From NCBI GenBank assembly GCA_016758905.1, contig JAEPQZ010000005.1:1479624-1543623 (forward strand): DNA of 64,000 nucleotides. Reading direction: 5' to 3'. Below the pieces are notes generated by a model that saw only the letters and a program-made list of their open reading frames with translations, did no database searches and had not been told where the DNA came from. Positions 1 to 11,479 of the stretch are shown in pieces; positions within the stretch are counted from its first letter, which is position 1, and every line of letters starts with the position of its first letter. The position numbers and the translations under genes are program-made. Source of the DNA: Umbelopsis isabellina. Taxonomy: Eukaryota; Mucoromycota; Umbelopsidomycetes; Umbelopsidales; Umbelopsidaceae.

Positions 1-212
1 CCTTCCCTGTTCTCAGAGCTGATGCTACCATCGATAATAAGCCCGACCATACTCCCGTTTCAGACGACGATAAGGCCCTATGGGCTCTTTATGATGCCGA
101 AAAGTATGATACCGGATGCGTAGGATTGCAAATCCTTGCTCGTAGATACCAAGATGAAAAGGTTTTGAAAATGGCCAGTGTTATTTCTGAGGCTTTGGAG
201 CATGCTCAGTAA
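1..212 (+). CDS. Amidase (acetamidase/fatty acid amide hydrolase-like), C-terminal end only
   Basis: The window opens inside this gene. The readable frame starts at base 3 and gives 69 residues ending in TAA. It contains the motif C-V-G-L-Q-I-L-A-R-R followed by DEKVLKMASVI, the usual closing block of fungal amidase-signature enzymes such as acetamidase and general amidases, which hydrolyse carboxamides with a Ser-Ser-Lys triad. The triad itself lies upstream of the window and cannot be checked. Family assignment rests on this tail alone; substrate is unknown. Confidence 0.7.
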   Translation, partial: FPVLRADATIDNKPDHTPVSDDDKALWALYDAEKYDTGCVGLQILARRYQDEKVLKMASVISEALEHAQ

Positions 213-1130
213 AAGCTAAACCATGACGCACAGATCCGCAAACTGTTTTTGTCTAATAGTAGCCATATGATACCAATCGAGATGCATTTCCAATAAAGTA
301 GTAATTGCAGTAAAATCGGGTGTACAAAGGTGTCGGATGAGCCAATATTGCTGTAAAGGGCCGTATAGATAAGCTGGTTTTGGCAATAATCATATCATAT
401 CGGTTGATCCGTTCAATATCAGGCACCCATTGCAGACCGTTTATACCATGACTATCTGTTGCAAACAGCATTGTAGAGTGATATTCCTTTCAGCTTCTTA
501 ACAACATGGTTGACAGGCACCATTGTCAATTTAGCACCCGCCATTGATGCACAACGGACACAGCATGTTGGGAATGGTTGGACTAGGGTTTTTGCGCGAA
601 ATTCGCTGCTGCCTCAATGAGCAGTCACATTTCCAATGGCTAAAATTGCTCGTAGATTAGGTACGCTTGAGCGATATTTGCTTCTATATGTGGTACAAAC
701 TCTCTTTTAATTCTCCCTTTCTTGAATGATTGTAAGATTTCCGTTACTATCGTCCACAGTCAACTACAAAGCCCGACTTGTCACAATATTATGTAGCGCA
801 AGTCCCATCAATATCATTAAAGAATAAAAATTATAGGGATGGATAATGTGTATAAGCATAATTATAATAAGATATATTGTATGTGCATCGTTTTTTTTAT
901 CTATCACTTACCGTAAAATCACTTTGCTTGTCTATTGGAAAGCTGACAAAAGTGTACCGTGGAAATGAGGCATTTACGTTTTATTTGCTATTCCGAAAAA
1001 GATATTGATTTCGAATATATATGCTCATTTATTTGATCTGACAGTTGGAGTACAGCTTGTATCCGGCAGTCGCTTAATTGCATCTCTTTGACTACATCCC
1101 CCATCTGTTCTAAAAAGATAGATAACAAAG
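213..1130. other. Intergenic, amidase to P-type ATPase
   Basis: AT-rich DNA between two plus-strand genes. It should hold the amidase 3' end and the ATPase promoter. The 72-codon minus-strand frame at 253-471 has no domain and looks like chance. I see no repeat or RNA gene. Confidence 0.5.
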
Positions 1131-4100
1131 ATGGCAACTGACAGTGAAAAGCGCCCCCAGCTTACATTTAATGATGAGGTTCGTCGATCGGGTAATACTG
1201 AGACTACTCATCACCATATTCCTGTTGAATTCCGGACCTTGTCCATCCATGTGACGGACTCCATGAAAGTCCCCAACGAGAAATCAAAGAAGAAAGACAA
1301 CAAGGATGTCGACGACTCGGAATACTTTGCTGCCATGGACTTCCATACATTGACCCCTGATGAAGTTACTCAGCGCTTCAATAGCTCAGAATCCCTCGGT
1401 TTGGATCCCTCAGCCGCCGAAACTCGATTGAGTCGTAATGGACAGAATGTTTTGGAGCAAAAGCGACCAAACTACTTTAAAAAAGTCTTTTGGTACGTCT
1501 TTGGTGGCTTCTGCTCTGTCCTTTGGATTGGTGTTATTACTTTCTTCCTGTGCTGGATGCCTCTCAGTACCCCTCCTATCGCTCCAGGTGGCAGCCCCAG
1601 TGTTGTCAATCTTGCTTTGGCCATTCTAGTCGTAAGTTTGATATATGAATTTGCTTCTATCCAGGCAATCACTAAATGTGCAAATAGATGATCGTAATCA
1701 CTCTTCAAGCTTCTTTCTCGGCTTTCCAAGACTGGTCTACTTCACGTGTCATGAAATCTATTTTGAATTTGCTTCCTTCTGACTGCATTGTTATACGTAA
1801 CGGTGTTCCTACTCAGATAACTGCTAACAAGCTTGTCGTTGGTGACATTGTAAAGATCAATTTGGGTAACAAAGTGCCTGCTGACCTTCGTCTTATTCAA
1901 GTTTCAAATGACCTCAAATTCGATCGTGCGGTTTTGACCGGAGAAAGCGAAGCCGTCGATGGAACTACTGCCTGCACTGACGACAATCTCTTGGAATCTA
2001 AGAACATTGCTCTTATGGGTACACACGTTGTTAATGGCAATGGTCTTGGAATTGTTATTCTTACAGGTAAGATAGCTTGATTCTTATAGATAATTAATTT
2101 ACATTGGCTAATGTATATTTTAGGTAACAACACTGTTATGGGAAGAATCAACAGGCTAACTTCATCCTCCAAGGAGAAGGTCACTTTGATTCAGAAAGAG
2201 ATCTCTCGTTTCGTTCGCATTATTGTTATTCTCACTATCATCTTGGTTCTGATTCTACTTATTGAATGGCTTGCATTCTTGCATCCCAAGCATCCCGACT
2301 TCCAAAACATTGTCGCTCTTTTGATGAACCTCATGGGTTGCGTTGTTGCTTTCATTCCCGAAGGAATGCCTGTCGGTGTTGCCATGACACTAATGATGAT
2401 TGCCAGACGAATGAAGAAGAATAATATCTTGCCAAAGGCCCTCACTACTGTTGAAACCCTTGGATGTGTCACTGTTGTCTGCTCTGATAAGACTGGTACC
2501 CTGACTCAAAACAAGATGTTTGTCACCTCCGTTGGATTTGCCGACACTGAATGTACTCCGGAAGAGTGCAAAGATACCATGACAAACTCTCCTGATGTCC
2601 CTCCTGCCACTGCCTATAAACAATTGCATCTTGCTGCTACTCTTTGTAATAATGCTGCATACGATCAGTCCACTCTCGATCTCCCAATTGCCGAACGCAA
2701 AGTTAATGGAGACGCCACTGACTCCGCCATCCTCCGCTTTGGATCCGAGCTCGGAAATGCTGAAGAAGACCTTGCCCATTTCAACAGAACCTTTGAAATC
2801 CCATTCAACTCCAAGAACAAATGGATGCTTACCATGTACCAAACCGGCGAAAAGCCTGAGGTCATGGAGCGTGTCTACGGCAGCAGCAAGCAATCTCTTA
2901 TGTTCGTCAAAGGAGCTCCTGATGTTCTACTCTCAAAATGTACAAATGTTCTCTCTGCCGAGAAAAATACCGTCAATCCTCTTGGTCAAGATACCATTAA
3001 TCAGCTTAATACTCTGCAAGAGAACTGGGCAAACAAGGGACAACGTGTACTAATGATTTGCCGCCGCTTCTATACTCCTGAAAGTGCTTTGGATTCCAAC
3101 GAGTTTCAAGACGAAATGATCAATGCTGTGCAAGACTTGACTATTATTGGTCTGGTTGGAATCATGGATCCCCCACGCCCCGAGATTCTGCAAACCGTTG
3201 CTGATGTTCGTCGGTCTGGCTCTCGCTTCTTTATGATTACTGGTGATTTTGGTCTCACTGCTGCAGCTATTGCTCGCGATATTGGAATCTTCACTACCAC
3301 CCGTGCCCCGGATACCTACGCTGATGTTGTTAAGGCTGACATCTCAGAGGACAAGTTCAACGGTGTGACTAGTTTGCTCTTGACCGGAACTGACCTCCAA
3401 AAGTTTGGTGATATCGAATGGGACAATGTCTGCAAATACGAAGAGATTGTCTTTGCCAGAACCACTCCTGAACACAAGTTGAGAATCGTCAAGGAACTGC
3501 AGAAGCGCGACAACATTGTGGCTGTTACTGGCGACGGTGTCAATGATGCACCTGCTTTGAAGGCTGCTGATGTTGGTGTAGCTGTTGTAAGTGGTAGCGA
3601 TGTTGCCATTGAAGCTGCTGATCTGGTTCTTATGGGAGGTTTTGATTCTATTACTGAAGCCATTCGCCTTGGTCGCCTTGTATTCCAAAATCTGCAAAAA
3701 GTCATTGGTTATCTTCTTCCTGCTGGATCATGGTCGGAAATTTGGCCAGTGTTGATCAATGCTTTCTTTGGTACTCCTCTGCCTCTCAGCTCCTTCCTTA
3801 TGATTATAATTTGCTGCTTTACCGATCTCTTCCCTTGCTTGGCCCTTATTATGGAACAAGAAGAGTTTGACCTCCTATCACAAAAGCCCCGTAACCCCAA
3901 AACAGACCATCTCATTAATGCCAAGATATATCTTCAATCTTATATGTAAGCATGCCATCCATCATCTGACGATCCTTTTTATTATCTTTGACTAACAGCC
4001 CTTTGTAAATTCATAGTTTCATGGGCTCTATGCAAACAATTTGCTCTGAGGGCATGTTCTTTTATTATATGAAATCTGCTACAGGACTCGGCTGGTTCGA

Positions 4101-4548
4101 CTTCATGGGCACCTACAGCAGCGGACCTTGGGGAACTCCGGAGAACCCGACATGGGGAACTGACCCTTCAGGAAATCCTCTCAGCCCTGATGATTTTACC
4201 GTGATCAACTACAAGGGCCAGTGTGTCACATTTGTGACCCTATTGATATTACAATGGGGAAACATCCTTTCCATTCGCAACCGCAAGCTGTCAATTCTTC
4301 AAGCTGATCCATTCCGCGCTAAGCGTCGCAATCTCTGGCTTTTCCTTGGCATGCTTTGTTCACTTATCGTGGCCATCATTGTCACCGAAGTGCCATGGAT
4401 TCAAACTACTCTGTTGACTGGGTCTGTACCTATTAAGCACTGGTTGCTTCCTATCCCCTTGGCTGTAGGCATTCTTATGATGGATGAAATCCGCAAACTT
4501 CTCGTGCGCAGCTTCCCTAACAGCATCATTGCTAAACTAGCTTGGTAG
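1131..4548 (+). CDS. P-type cation ATPase, subfamily P2C (Na+/K+-ATPase alpha-like)
   Basis: Four exons: 1131-1631, 1688-2066, 2124-3945, 4017-4548, all phases closing, 1077 residues. Family role: ATP-driven transport of Na+/K+ (or H+/K+) across the plasma membrane through a phospho-aspartate intermediate. Seen: an N-terminal cation-ATPase domain (around 55-125), the P2C-like stretch FQDWSTSRVM, the actuator loop LTGESEAVDG, the ion-site helix PEGMP (E373), the phosphorylation motif DKTGTLT (D415), the hinge TGDGVNDAP and a C-terminal block of several membrane helices. Length matches animal alpha subunits (about 1020) plus a longer N-tail. No beta subunit is encoded nearby. Fungal members are known from early-diverging lineages; in Dikarya ENA-type (P2D) pumps dominate. 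Ion specificity is inferred, not shown. Confidence 0.88.
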
Positions 4549-5112
4549 TCTGATGTCCTAATAATTATTCTGCAACTTTCTTCATACAAATTTTATCCAC
4601 CTCCGAATAGACCGTAAACCAATTGTAATAAATTCATTATGCATTAATTTGTTTGTGTTAAAACTGGGTCCCGCATTGGTTAATTGGTTATGATCTGGGC
4701 ACAGAAAAATTTGTCACAAGCCGTAAATGTCAAACAATTTTTAACATTTTATTAATCGTGGCGGTGCAACCATTACGCGGACCACATCATCAACCCCACA
4801 AATCGGGAAATTAGAACGTCTGCTTCAAAAAAAATAGATATCAAAATAACAATTGAATGAAGGTCCTTCTTCGAAAACAACTACAGAGGAATGTGCTAGG
4901 GCATCTTTAATCAGAAAAATATTAAAAGTTTGTTGTTGCTCAATATGGAATAAAGGAATTGTCCAATTTACAAATCAACATTCTTGACTGATGGCTTATC
5001 GGCAAATAGGCCTCGCAATTGTTACGAATGCAAACGTAACTTTGACACGTCTGATCATTGCATTGCAGCCTTTGTTTCTCATTACGAGATACTAACAGAT
5101 CACCCTAATCAT

Positions 5113-5120
5113 TATAAAAG
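5113..5120 (+). promoter_or_regulatory. TATA box of the ferric reductase gene
   Basis: TATAAAAG 48-55 bp before the proposed ATG at 5168. The rest of 4549-5112 is plain AT-rich intergenic DNA with no other feature that I can see. Confidence 0.45.
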
Positions 5121-5167
5121 GTATCTGATCCTTATCTTTACTTGTCCAGATATTGTAAATTATCATC

Positions 5168-7114
5168 ATGTATGAAAACCCACTTGACACAGGCACTCAA
5201 AATTCCCTCTTTGTAAGCACTATCTTTTTCATCATCCGTTCAACTGATAAATTATTCGACCATTATCAGCGTTAACAAGCTGCTCACAGACTGCATGCTC
5301 GTATTGGATCACTCTCGCAGGGGTGTTTTTTGTTTTTTCAGCATTTCATCGATATAAGCAATTCCAGCAACAGGCGAGGCAGAACCACAATAAAACCGCT
5401 ACAAACCCGGTGCCAATAGTCCATCGAACGCCAGTGTGGAGACGTTGGTTGAATCACTCTATTCGTATTCCAAAGTTGTCCTCAAACATTAATATCAAAA
5501 GTATACTCTACATAAGTGTGCTACTAGCGCTCAATGTCATATTCATCCTCTTCAGTCCGACACCAGCTGTTCATCCCACCTCAACATTACAGCATAATCT
5601 GATAATTGCTAATATCCGCTGCGCCCACATGGCACTGGCCAACATTGGTGTAGCCTTGCTGCTGATTACTCGCAATTCTATTCTCAAACTCGTTTCAGGG
5701 AAGTCTTTCGACGAACTGTTGCCCCTTCATAGATGGCATGGTCTGCTTGGGCTAGGCGAAATTTGTTTCCATGCTGCTGTACAGATGTAAGTTAAAACGC
5801 TGGTGAACAATGCATTGCGATTATTTTTCTAACCTGTCAAAAATAGTAAGGTGGCTATGGAGGAAATGACACCTGGTAGCACTAGTCTTCCAAAAGACCA
5901 GGAGCACATCAGTGGATTTACTGCTTTCATTGGCCTGTTGATAGTGTTTATGAGCTCAATGGAGGTTATTCGTCGCAACTCTTTCCCACTGTTTTATCTT
6001 TCACATATAACTGGAGTACTCTTGTTCATCGGTGCTGGATTTGCTCATCAATATTCCGTTATCGTACTCATCAGTCCACCGCTGTTTTTCTATTTCATCG
6101 ACAGAGTCACGAGAAGCATAAGGTCATGGGGAGTCAAAACTCAAACTGTGGCAGTCACTGTGGCTAACCAGCAAGATATCACCAAGGTGGTGTTCACAAA
6201 GGGCGACGTTCCTCATAAAGTTCATCCAGGTCAATTCGTATTCCTATCCGTGAATGATGGCACGTTTGCTAGTAAATTCGGCAACTTTTTCGACTGGCAT
6301 CCTTTCACAATTTCTGAAGTGCTTTCCAGCAAACAATCAGAATGCGTGGAACAGAAACAAGTAGATACTGCAGAAAGAACGAGGAGTATGGACCTCGAGA
6401 GATCAGTCTCCATCCCCGTTGAACAACAAGCCAATAATGAACCGCTCAGAGCTTCAATATATATGAAACAGCAAGGAAGGTTCACTAACAAAATTCACTC
6501 TCAAGTTATGAAGAGCGAAAAAATGCTACATGTGAACGTAGACGGGCCTTATGGCTCCTCAAATCTTGCTCTGGAAAGACATGATGTAGTGGCTTTTTTC
6601 GAAGCCGGCATTGGCATTACGCCCTCTTTGACTATGCTCCGTGACCTCGCAGAAAAATGTACTACAGATCCTTTGTCAGTGCAGACAACCCATATTTACT
6701 TTGTCTGGGTCACAACCAATATGAGTAAGTAGTTGCTTTTTTTTTGTGAAGTTATTGATTATTGAGTTGTGTTCTCATCATTTTCAACTCTTTGCAGATA
6801 GCGCAAATGTGTTTTTGCCACAGCTGATGGAGTCGCTCAAAATCGCAAGTAGTGCTGTTTCACCCCCTCATATCGAATTCGACATTTACCTCACAAGGTG
6901 CTCTGCGGAAACATCATATATTCCACCCTTTGAAAACATGAAAATTAGCTTTGGCCGGCCAGTTGTGCAAGATATCATATCCGCCATAGACACAAAGCAC
7001 TCGCAGTCCAGCATTGCTCTTCAGACTTGCGGACCCAATTTGTTTATGAGACAAGCGGCAAATGTTGCGAACAGAAAAGGTTGGATAGTTCGAAGAGAGA
7101 CTTTTGAATTCTAA
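5168..7114 (+). CDS. Ferric-chelate reductase / NADPH oxidase superfamily transmembrane protein
   Basis: Exons 5168-5212, 5290-5786, 5847-6724 and 6798-7114 give 578 residues. The short first exon is placed by the TATA box and by phase; its 3' splice choice (5289) is the only one avoiding a stop. Family role: electrons pass from NADPH through FAD and two hemes across the membrane, reducing Fe3+ or Cu2+ outside the cell (or oxygen, in NOX enzymes). Seen: haem-ligand helices with LHRWHGLLG...H and SHITG...FAHQ, the FAD motif HPFTIS, and the NADPH-binding GPYGSS followed by a glycine loop (AGIGITPS). An acidic, Ser/Arg-rich insert sits between the FAD motif and the NADPH region. No EF hands are present, which favours ferric reductase over calcium-regulated NOX. 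Substrate is inferred. Confidence 0.85.
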
Positions 7115-7922
7115 AGAAAAAAATGGTAGACTACGATGTGACATGTATATAGACGCAATAAAATATTTCTATTAGTTAGTGTAATAAGTTGACAATTGGC
7201 CTAAGCAACTGAAGAACTATCAGGAGTTACAAACAATAGAAATGATGACTTTTTGCTGATTCTGCGCCACCTATTTTGCATGACCAATCCTACGCAGTTG
7301 AATATGCCGCGAGTACGGACATAGCTCTCAATGCCGCAGCTGCCAAAAGGCGCAAAAATCGTGGGGTACGAGGCAGTTGGAGGATGTGATTGGCTGAGAA
7401 ACTAATGTGGCAGTGTTAATCAAAGACGTACCCGTGAAGATTAAGGAGGAGATCATCCTTTGCTGACAACAATACTGAGCGTTCAGTAATGTTTACACAT
7501 ACCTTATGATTGTTGAATTGTTTAAATTACAAGCTGGGCATTATCTTAAAGGTGTCTGCATATATCTTTGACGACTAATCTGACAATTAATTGTGGTCAA
7601 GGTTACGTGTGCAGATCAAATCTGATTTGATGAAGCGCGTGTCAAGGCAAGTTTGATCAATCGTGCATCATGTTGAAGCAGAGATATGTTCCTGTACAAC
7701 ATCAGACGAGTGGCACAGTACAAACAACAGTTTCTGAAATTTCTCGAACTGGATGAGCGCCACATGCACCATCAATTCTGAATAATGTTTTGTCAATTTA
7801 CCAGGTATAATAGTCACGCCGCAGTCGCGAAATGCGGTCTCGGGTTACACAATTTTTTTGCCTTGGCCAAATTGGCATGCTTGGCGGAGTCGCCATGGCA
7901 GCTCTTGGGTGATCATCAAAAG
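7115..7922. other. Intergenic, ferric reductase to small basic gene
   Basis: No convincing coding frame. GC is higher in 7800-7920 just before the TATA box of the next small gene, as expected for a promoter. Confidence 0.4.
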
Positions 7923-7931
7923 TATATATAA
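7923..7931 (+). promoter_or_regulatory. TATA box of the 59-aa gene
   Basis: TATATATAA about 65 bp before the ATG at 7994, followed by an A-rich leader. Same spacing as the TATA boxes of other genes in this window. Confidence 0.45.
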
Positions 7932-7993
7932 TAGCTAGAACCCCTAACAACATGTCCATCATTCAAAAAAACAGATCATAAAACCATCCAAAG

Positions 7994-8173
7994 ATGCCTT
8001 TCTTCAAGAAATCAAAGCAAGTCAAGCCTAGCTCAAAATCACAAGACACCAACCAGTCGCAATCAAGCTCTCAGGGCAAGGACATTAGCAAAAGCAAATC
8101 CGAGCACAAGCAAAAGAAATTGGTTCTTTCTCAACCCAGCCCTCTGACTGGTGGTGGCTTCTCAAGGATGTAG
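7994..8173 (+). CDS. Small basic hydrophilic protein, 59 residues, unknown
   Basis: Uninterrupted frame starting MPFFKKSKQ and ending GGGFSRM. It is Lys/Ser/Gln-rich with no cysteine, no membrane helix and no signal peptide, and is probably disordered. Support for reality: a TATA box at the right distance, an A-rich leader with an AAAG before ATG, and a codon mix like that of neighbours. The FFKK start and the terminal Gly/Arg patch look deliberate rather than random. I do not recognise a family and assign no function. It could be a stress- or development-linked small protein, but that is a guess. It is isolated, with 0.8 kb and 2 kb of non-coding DNA on either side. Confidence 0.5.
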   Translation: MPFFKKSKQVKPSSKSQDTNQSQSSSQGKDISKSKSEHKQKKLVLSQPSPLTGGGFSRM

Positions 8174-9216
8174 ACGAAGTACATGAAATATGGATGCAAG
8201 CAAGCTTGTTTCCCGCAATCGATAAAATGTCAATAACTCAGTCCTTCTGTAACATATCATCCACGAAAGCATATATACCTAAACAATCCAATACCCAATC
8301 ATAGCACACGAGAATCAATTTTTTATATTTTCAATAAATGAGAAAAATAACCATATAACTGAACCACACATCATGGCAATATATTTTGATGAAAAGGCTT
8401 TTGGGAAATAATATTTGATGTGTATAGCATGTTACGCGTACTTAAAATGCTTAGGAGGTATGCGGGCTCACTTACATGTACCACCTATTATGCAGTTGGT
8501 GATGACATATTGTCAATTGAGTGACTCATTGAGATGGTTTTGGGATTGCCGATACTCATACAAGATTTGAGCCTATGGCACTAAATAACAAATTTGCTAT
8601 TTTTCGTTCCTGTCAGGGCGACTTTTGAAGTATATGCACAAGTGCAAATATGCCGCCGATCTTTTCATAACTAAACATTGATGCGTTGTAAATTTTCCTT
8701 GCGCATCTAACACCTTCAAAATCGGGATGCTTCTGTGAAAACATTTGCACTCCATGTAATCCAAATATTCATGTGTGATAACATGGGAACTGAAACCCAG
8801 TAGTGAGATTCAGCAGCCAATTAGATCAAATAGCTGATCCGAAAACCATTCACGTGACTAAATTTCATTCATGATGGACCCATCAGTGCCGATTTGTGCG
8901 GTCCCCGAAGGCTAGAATATTAGGACTGGAATACCTAAATAGACAATATGAAACAAGGTCAAAGCTTCAAAGTATTAGAGCACATTCAATCTTATCTTGA
9001 TATGAATATACCAAATTAGATTATTGAACAGCATGGTTAACTAATAACTCTAGTGCATACGCTCAACTGCTGTGGCACAGCCCGCACATCTGGAGGTAGC
9101 CTTCCATGGTGATCTCAGGCTTTGCATATCAACCTTGTTTATTTTTGTATCCATGTGCTGCTTACTAGGCCATGTTTATCATGCGTAAGTATTGCCAAGA
9201 CTTATGAGTTAAAGTT

Positions 9217-9256
9217 ATGTTGATTCTAAATAAGTCATGTTGATTCTAAATAAGTC
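9217..9256. repeat. Two perfect tandem copies of a 20-bp unit
   Basis: Unit ATGTTGATTCTAAATAAGTC occurs twice back to back, at 9217-9236 and 9237-9256. Likely a replication-slippage duplication. Confidence 0.8.
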
Positions 9257-9800
9257 GTCATAATCCGGATACCATGAATATATCTCAATTGGTATTAATA
9301 GAAATTGCATATTGGCTCATTTTCTTTTGTAGTGGCTGGATGTAGAGACTATCATCATCTTAGTTTAATCTCCTGAATTTTAAAATTGGTCGCGTCACTG
9401 TGCCCATGTACTGTGAATATCTTCCTGACCCCGACTGATCCACTGCAGCTATCGACCCCGCATAATTGTAGAGCATCAGTGTATCTACAGCTAAACAGCG
9501 CGTGCATTTTAATATGCTAGCTTTCTTGTGTAAGCGTGAGCCTGTATGAGTGAATTCAAAGTGAGGCTTGTGAGACTTTGTAAGACTCTTAGTTTGTTAT
9601 GTGACTGCTGGAATTAAGCGACATGACCAAATATGGGAATTGGTTGGTCGACGGCCCAAAATAACATCCCAAACAGCAGATGAAACAACGTAAAAAGCGT
9701 CAATTTCGGTATACTTTGTTTAGAGATAATTGCACATGCGCAATAAAGTAGTAGCAAATCACTCTAATGCACTAAAGTATGAAGCTTATTGCTCTTGGAA

Positions 9801-9812
9801 CCCCCCCCCCCC
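9801..9812. repeat. Poly-C homopolymer, 12 bases
   Basis: Twelve consecutive C in otherwise AT-rich DNA. Length may be unreliable in sequencing. Confidence 0.7.
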
Positions 9813-10157
9813 GCTAGTAGCTTGAGATCTTCGCGAGGACTGGGAACAGGACGCGCTAAAAGTTATTTGTTGCAGAAAATAGAAGCAAGGAAATGAATGA
9901 TGTACAGGTATATTGTATTTTCTCCAATGTGACGATTGTTATTAAGCACAGCCAAAAAGAGTCTAGAAGAGTGCCAAGAATGATGTCAAGCTAGGCGAGT
10001 TCCGATCGTCCATTGACAATATCCCCTTAGAAACAGTTCGCTGGATATAAGCAGTCACTTAGTAATGATTTGGCAAGTTTGTTAGCACCGGTTCCCCGAT
10101 CCAGTATGATGGAAAGTCACTGAGTTAATAGCCTTCATCTTGGTAGGCATTGTTTGA

Positions 10158-10164
10158 TATAAAA
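10158..10164 (+). promoter_or_regulatory. TATA box of the GPI-protein gene
   Basis: TATAAAA about 100 bp before the ATG at 10259. A pyrimidine-rich leader with a short CA repeat follows. Confidence 0.5.
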
Positions 10165-10258
10165 GGAGCAGCATCATTTGTGCAAAAAGGCTCTTCAGTC
10201 TTATCGCTCTCTCCTTTATTCCCTTTATACCTACACACACACACAACACATTAACACA

Positions 10259-11479
10259 ATGAAATCTGCACTTTTCGTCTCAATTGTCGGTTCTGTCATG
10301 TCCCTTGCTGCCGCTCAAGGTGCTGCTCCTGCTGGCGGAGCTCCCGCTGGTGGAGCTGCTCCTGCAGTTGGCTCTGCTGGCTCTTCCGGAAGCCCCTCTG
10401 GCTCTGCTCCCTCTGCTGGAGCCTCTGGCGCCTCTGGCCAACCTGTCACCATCACTGCTCCTTTGACTGGTGCCACATGGAAGGCAGGCAAGAACGAGAC
10501 CATCTCATGGGTCAACGCCGCTTCTGATGTCCTCAGCCAAATTCAATTGATGCAAGGTTCATCCACTGCTCTCCAACCTGTCCAGGTTTTGGATACCAAC
10601 GTCAACACCAAGCAAGGTGGCGTCAATGTCACTATTCCCAAGAACATTACCAGCGGTAATGACTACTCTTTGGCCCTTGGCACTCCTCCCCAGGTTGCCT
10701 ACATTGGACCATTCTCTATTGAAGGTGGAAAGGGATCCGCCTCAGGAGCATCTGGATCTGCTGGCGGTGCTGCTCCCAGCGGTGCTGCTCCCAGCGGTGC
10801 TGCTCCCAGCGGTGCCGCTCCTGGTGGTGCCGCTCCTGGTGGATCTGCTGGTGGTGCCGGTGCCGCTCCCGGCGGTGGTGCTCCTGGCGGCTCTTCCTCT
10901 GGTGCATCCTCTGGTGCCGCCCCTCAAAAGCGTCAAGATGCCGGCTCCGCTGGATCTGATTCCACTGACGGAAGCAGCTCTGGTGCATCAGGTTCATCTG
11001 ATGGATCCTCTACTGATGGATCCTCTGCTGATGGATCTTCTGCTGACGGATCTTCTGACGGCAGCTCTGGAGCTTCTGGAGCTGATGCTTCCGGCGCTGA
11101 CTCCGGTTCTGCTGCCAGTGCTTCCATGCCCGGTGGTGCTAGCGCTTCAGGTGCCTCTGGTGGTGCTGGTGGTGCTTCTGGAGCTTCTGGAGCTGCTGGC
11201 GGCGCTTCTGCTACTGGCGGTGCTGCCTCTGGAGCTGCCACTGGAGCTGCCGCTTCAGGTGGTGCTGCTAGCGCCTCTATGCCTGGCATGGCTAGCGCTT
11301 CCGGTGCCTCTGCCATGTCTTCTGGTCCCTCTGGAGCCATGTCTTCTGGTGCTGCTAGCGGCTCTGCTTCCTCATCTTCTCCTAGCAGCAGCTCATCATC
11401 TAGCACTTCTGGTGCCGGTAAGGTCGCCGCTGGTGCTCTCGCCGTCGCTGCCCCCGTCGCTGCCCTCATCGCTTTCTAG
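10259..11479 (+). CDS. GPI-anchored cell-wall protein with Kre9/Knh1-like domain and Ala/Gly/Ser repeats
   Basis: Single exon, 406 residues. The start at MKSALF is preferred over an in-frame ATG 27 codons upstream because it begins a clean signal peptide ending near AAAQ (1-20). Residues about 61-154 match the Ser-Thr-rich GPI-anchored family beta-sandwich (ITAPLTGATWKAG ... NDYSLAL ... GPFSI). The remaining 250 residues are low-complexity Ala/Gly/Ser/Asp, including AAPSG and DGSS repeats, rich in O-glycosylation sites. A dibasic PQKRQD near residue 225 looks like a Kex2 cleavage site. The hydrophobic tail after a Ser-Gly-Ala stretch fits a GPI-attachment signal. Expected in the cell wall or outer plasma membrane. 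Codon use is strongly biased to C/T-ending codons, suggesting high expression. Long frames in the other phases over this gene are composition artefacts. Confidence 0.88.
   Translation: MKSALFVSIVGSVMSLAAAQGAAPAGGAPAGGAAPAVGSAGSSGSPSGSAPSAGASGASGQPVTITAPLTGATWKAGKNETISWVNAASDVLSQIQLMQGSSTALQPVQVLDTNVNTKQGGVNVTIPKNITSGNDYSLALGTPPQVAYIGPFSIEGGKGSASGASGSAGGAAPSGAAPSGAAPSGAAPGGAAPGGSAGGAGAAPGGGAPGGSSSGASSGAAPQKRQDAGSAGSDSTDGSSSGASGSSDGSSTDGSSADGSSADGSSDGSSGASGADASGADSGSAASASMPGGASASGASGGAGGASGASGAAGGASATGGAASGAATGAAASGGAASASMPGMASASGASAMSSGPSGAMSSGAASGSASSSSPSSSSSSSTSGAGKVAAGALAVAAPVAALIAF
10766..10840 (+). repeat. 15-bp coding minisatellite, five units
   Basis: Three identical GGTGCTGCTCCCAGC units followed by two GGTGCCGCTCCTGGT units, encoding G-A-A-P-S/G repeats in the wall protein stalk. 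Copy number probably varies between strains. Confidence 0.85.

Larger units (their letters stand above)
8174..10157. other. 2-kb gene-poor intergenic region
   Basis: No frame with protein-like composition on either strand. Contains a 20-bp tandem duplication (9217-9256) and a 12-C homopolymer (9801-9812). No tRNA or snRNA signature found. The 3' end must carry the promoter of the GPI-protein gene. Confidence 0.45.

Noticed and set aside
253-471. Small minus-strand frame after the amidase
   Set aside because: No domain, no splice partner, composition like random AT-rich DNA.
9196-9240. ACTTATGAGT...GATTC string resembling the start of U12 snRNA
   Set aside because: The branch-site recognition bases and the following stem-loops of U12 are absent; the match is short and lies in a slippage repeat.
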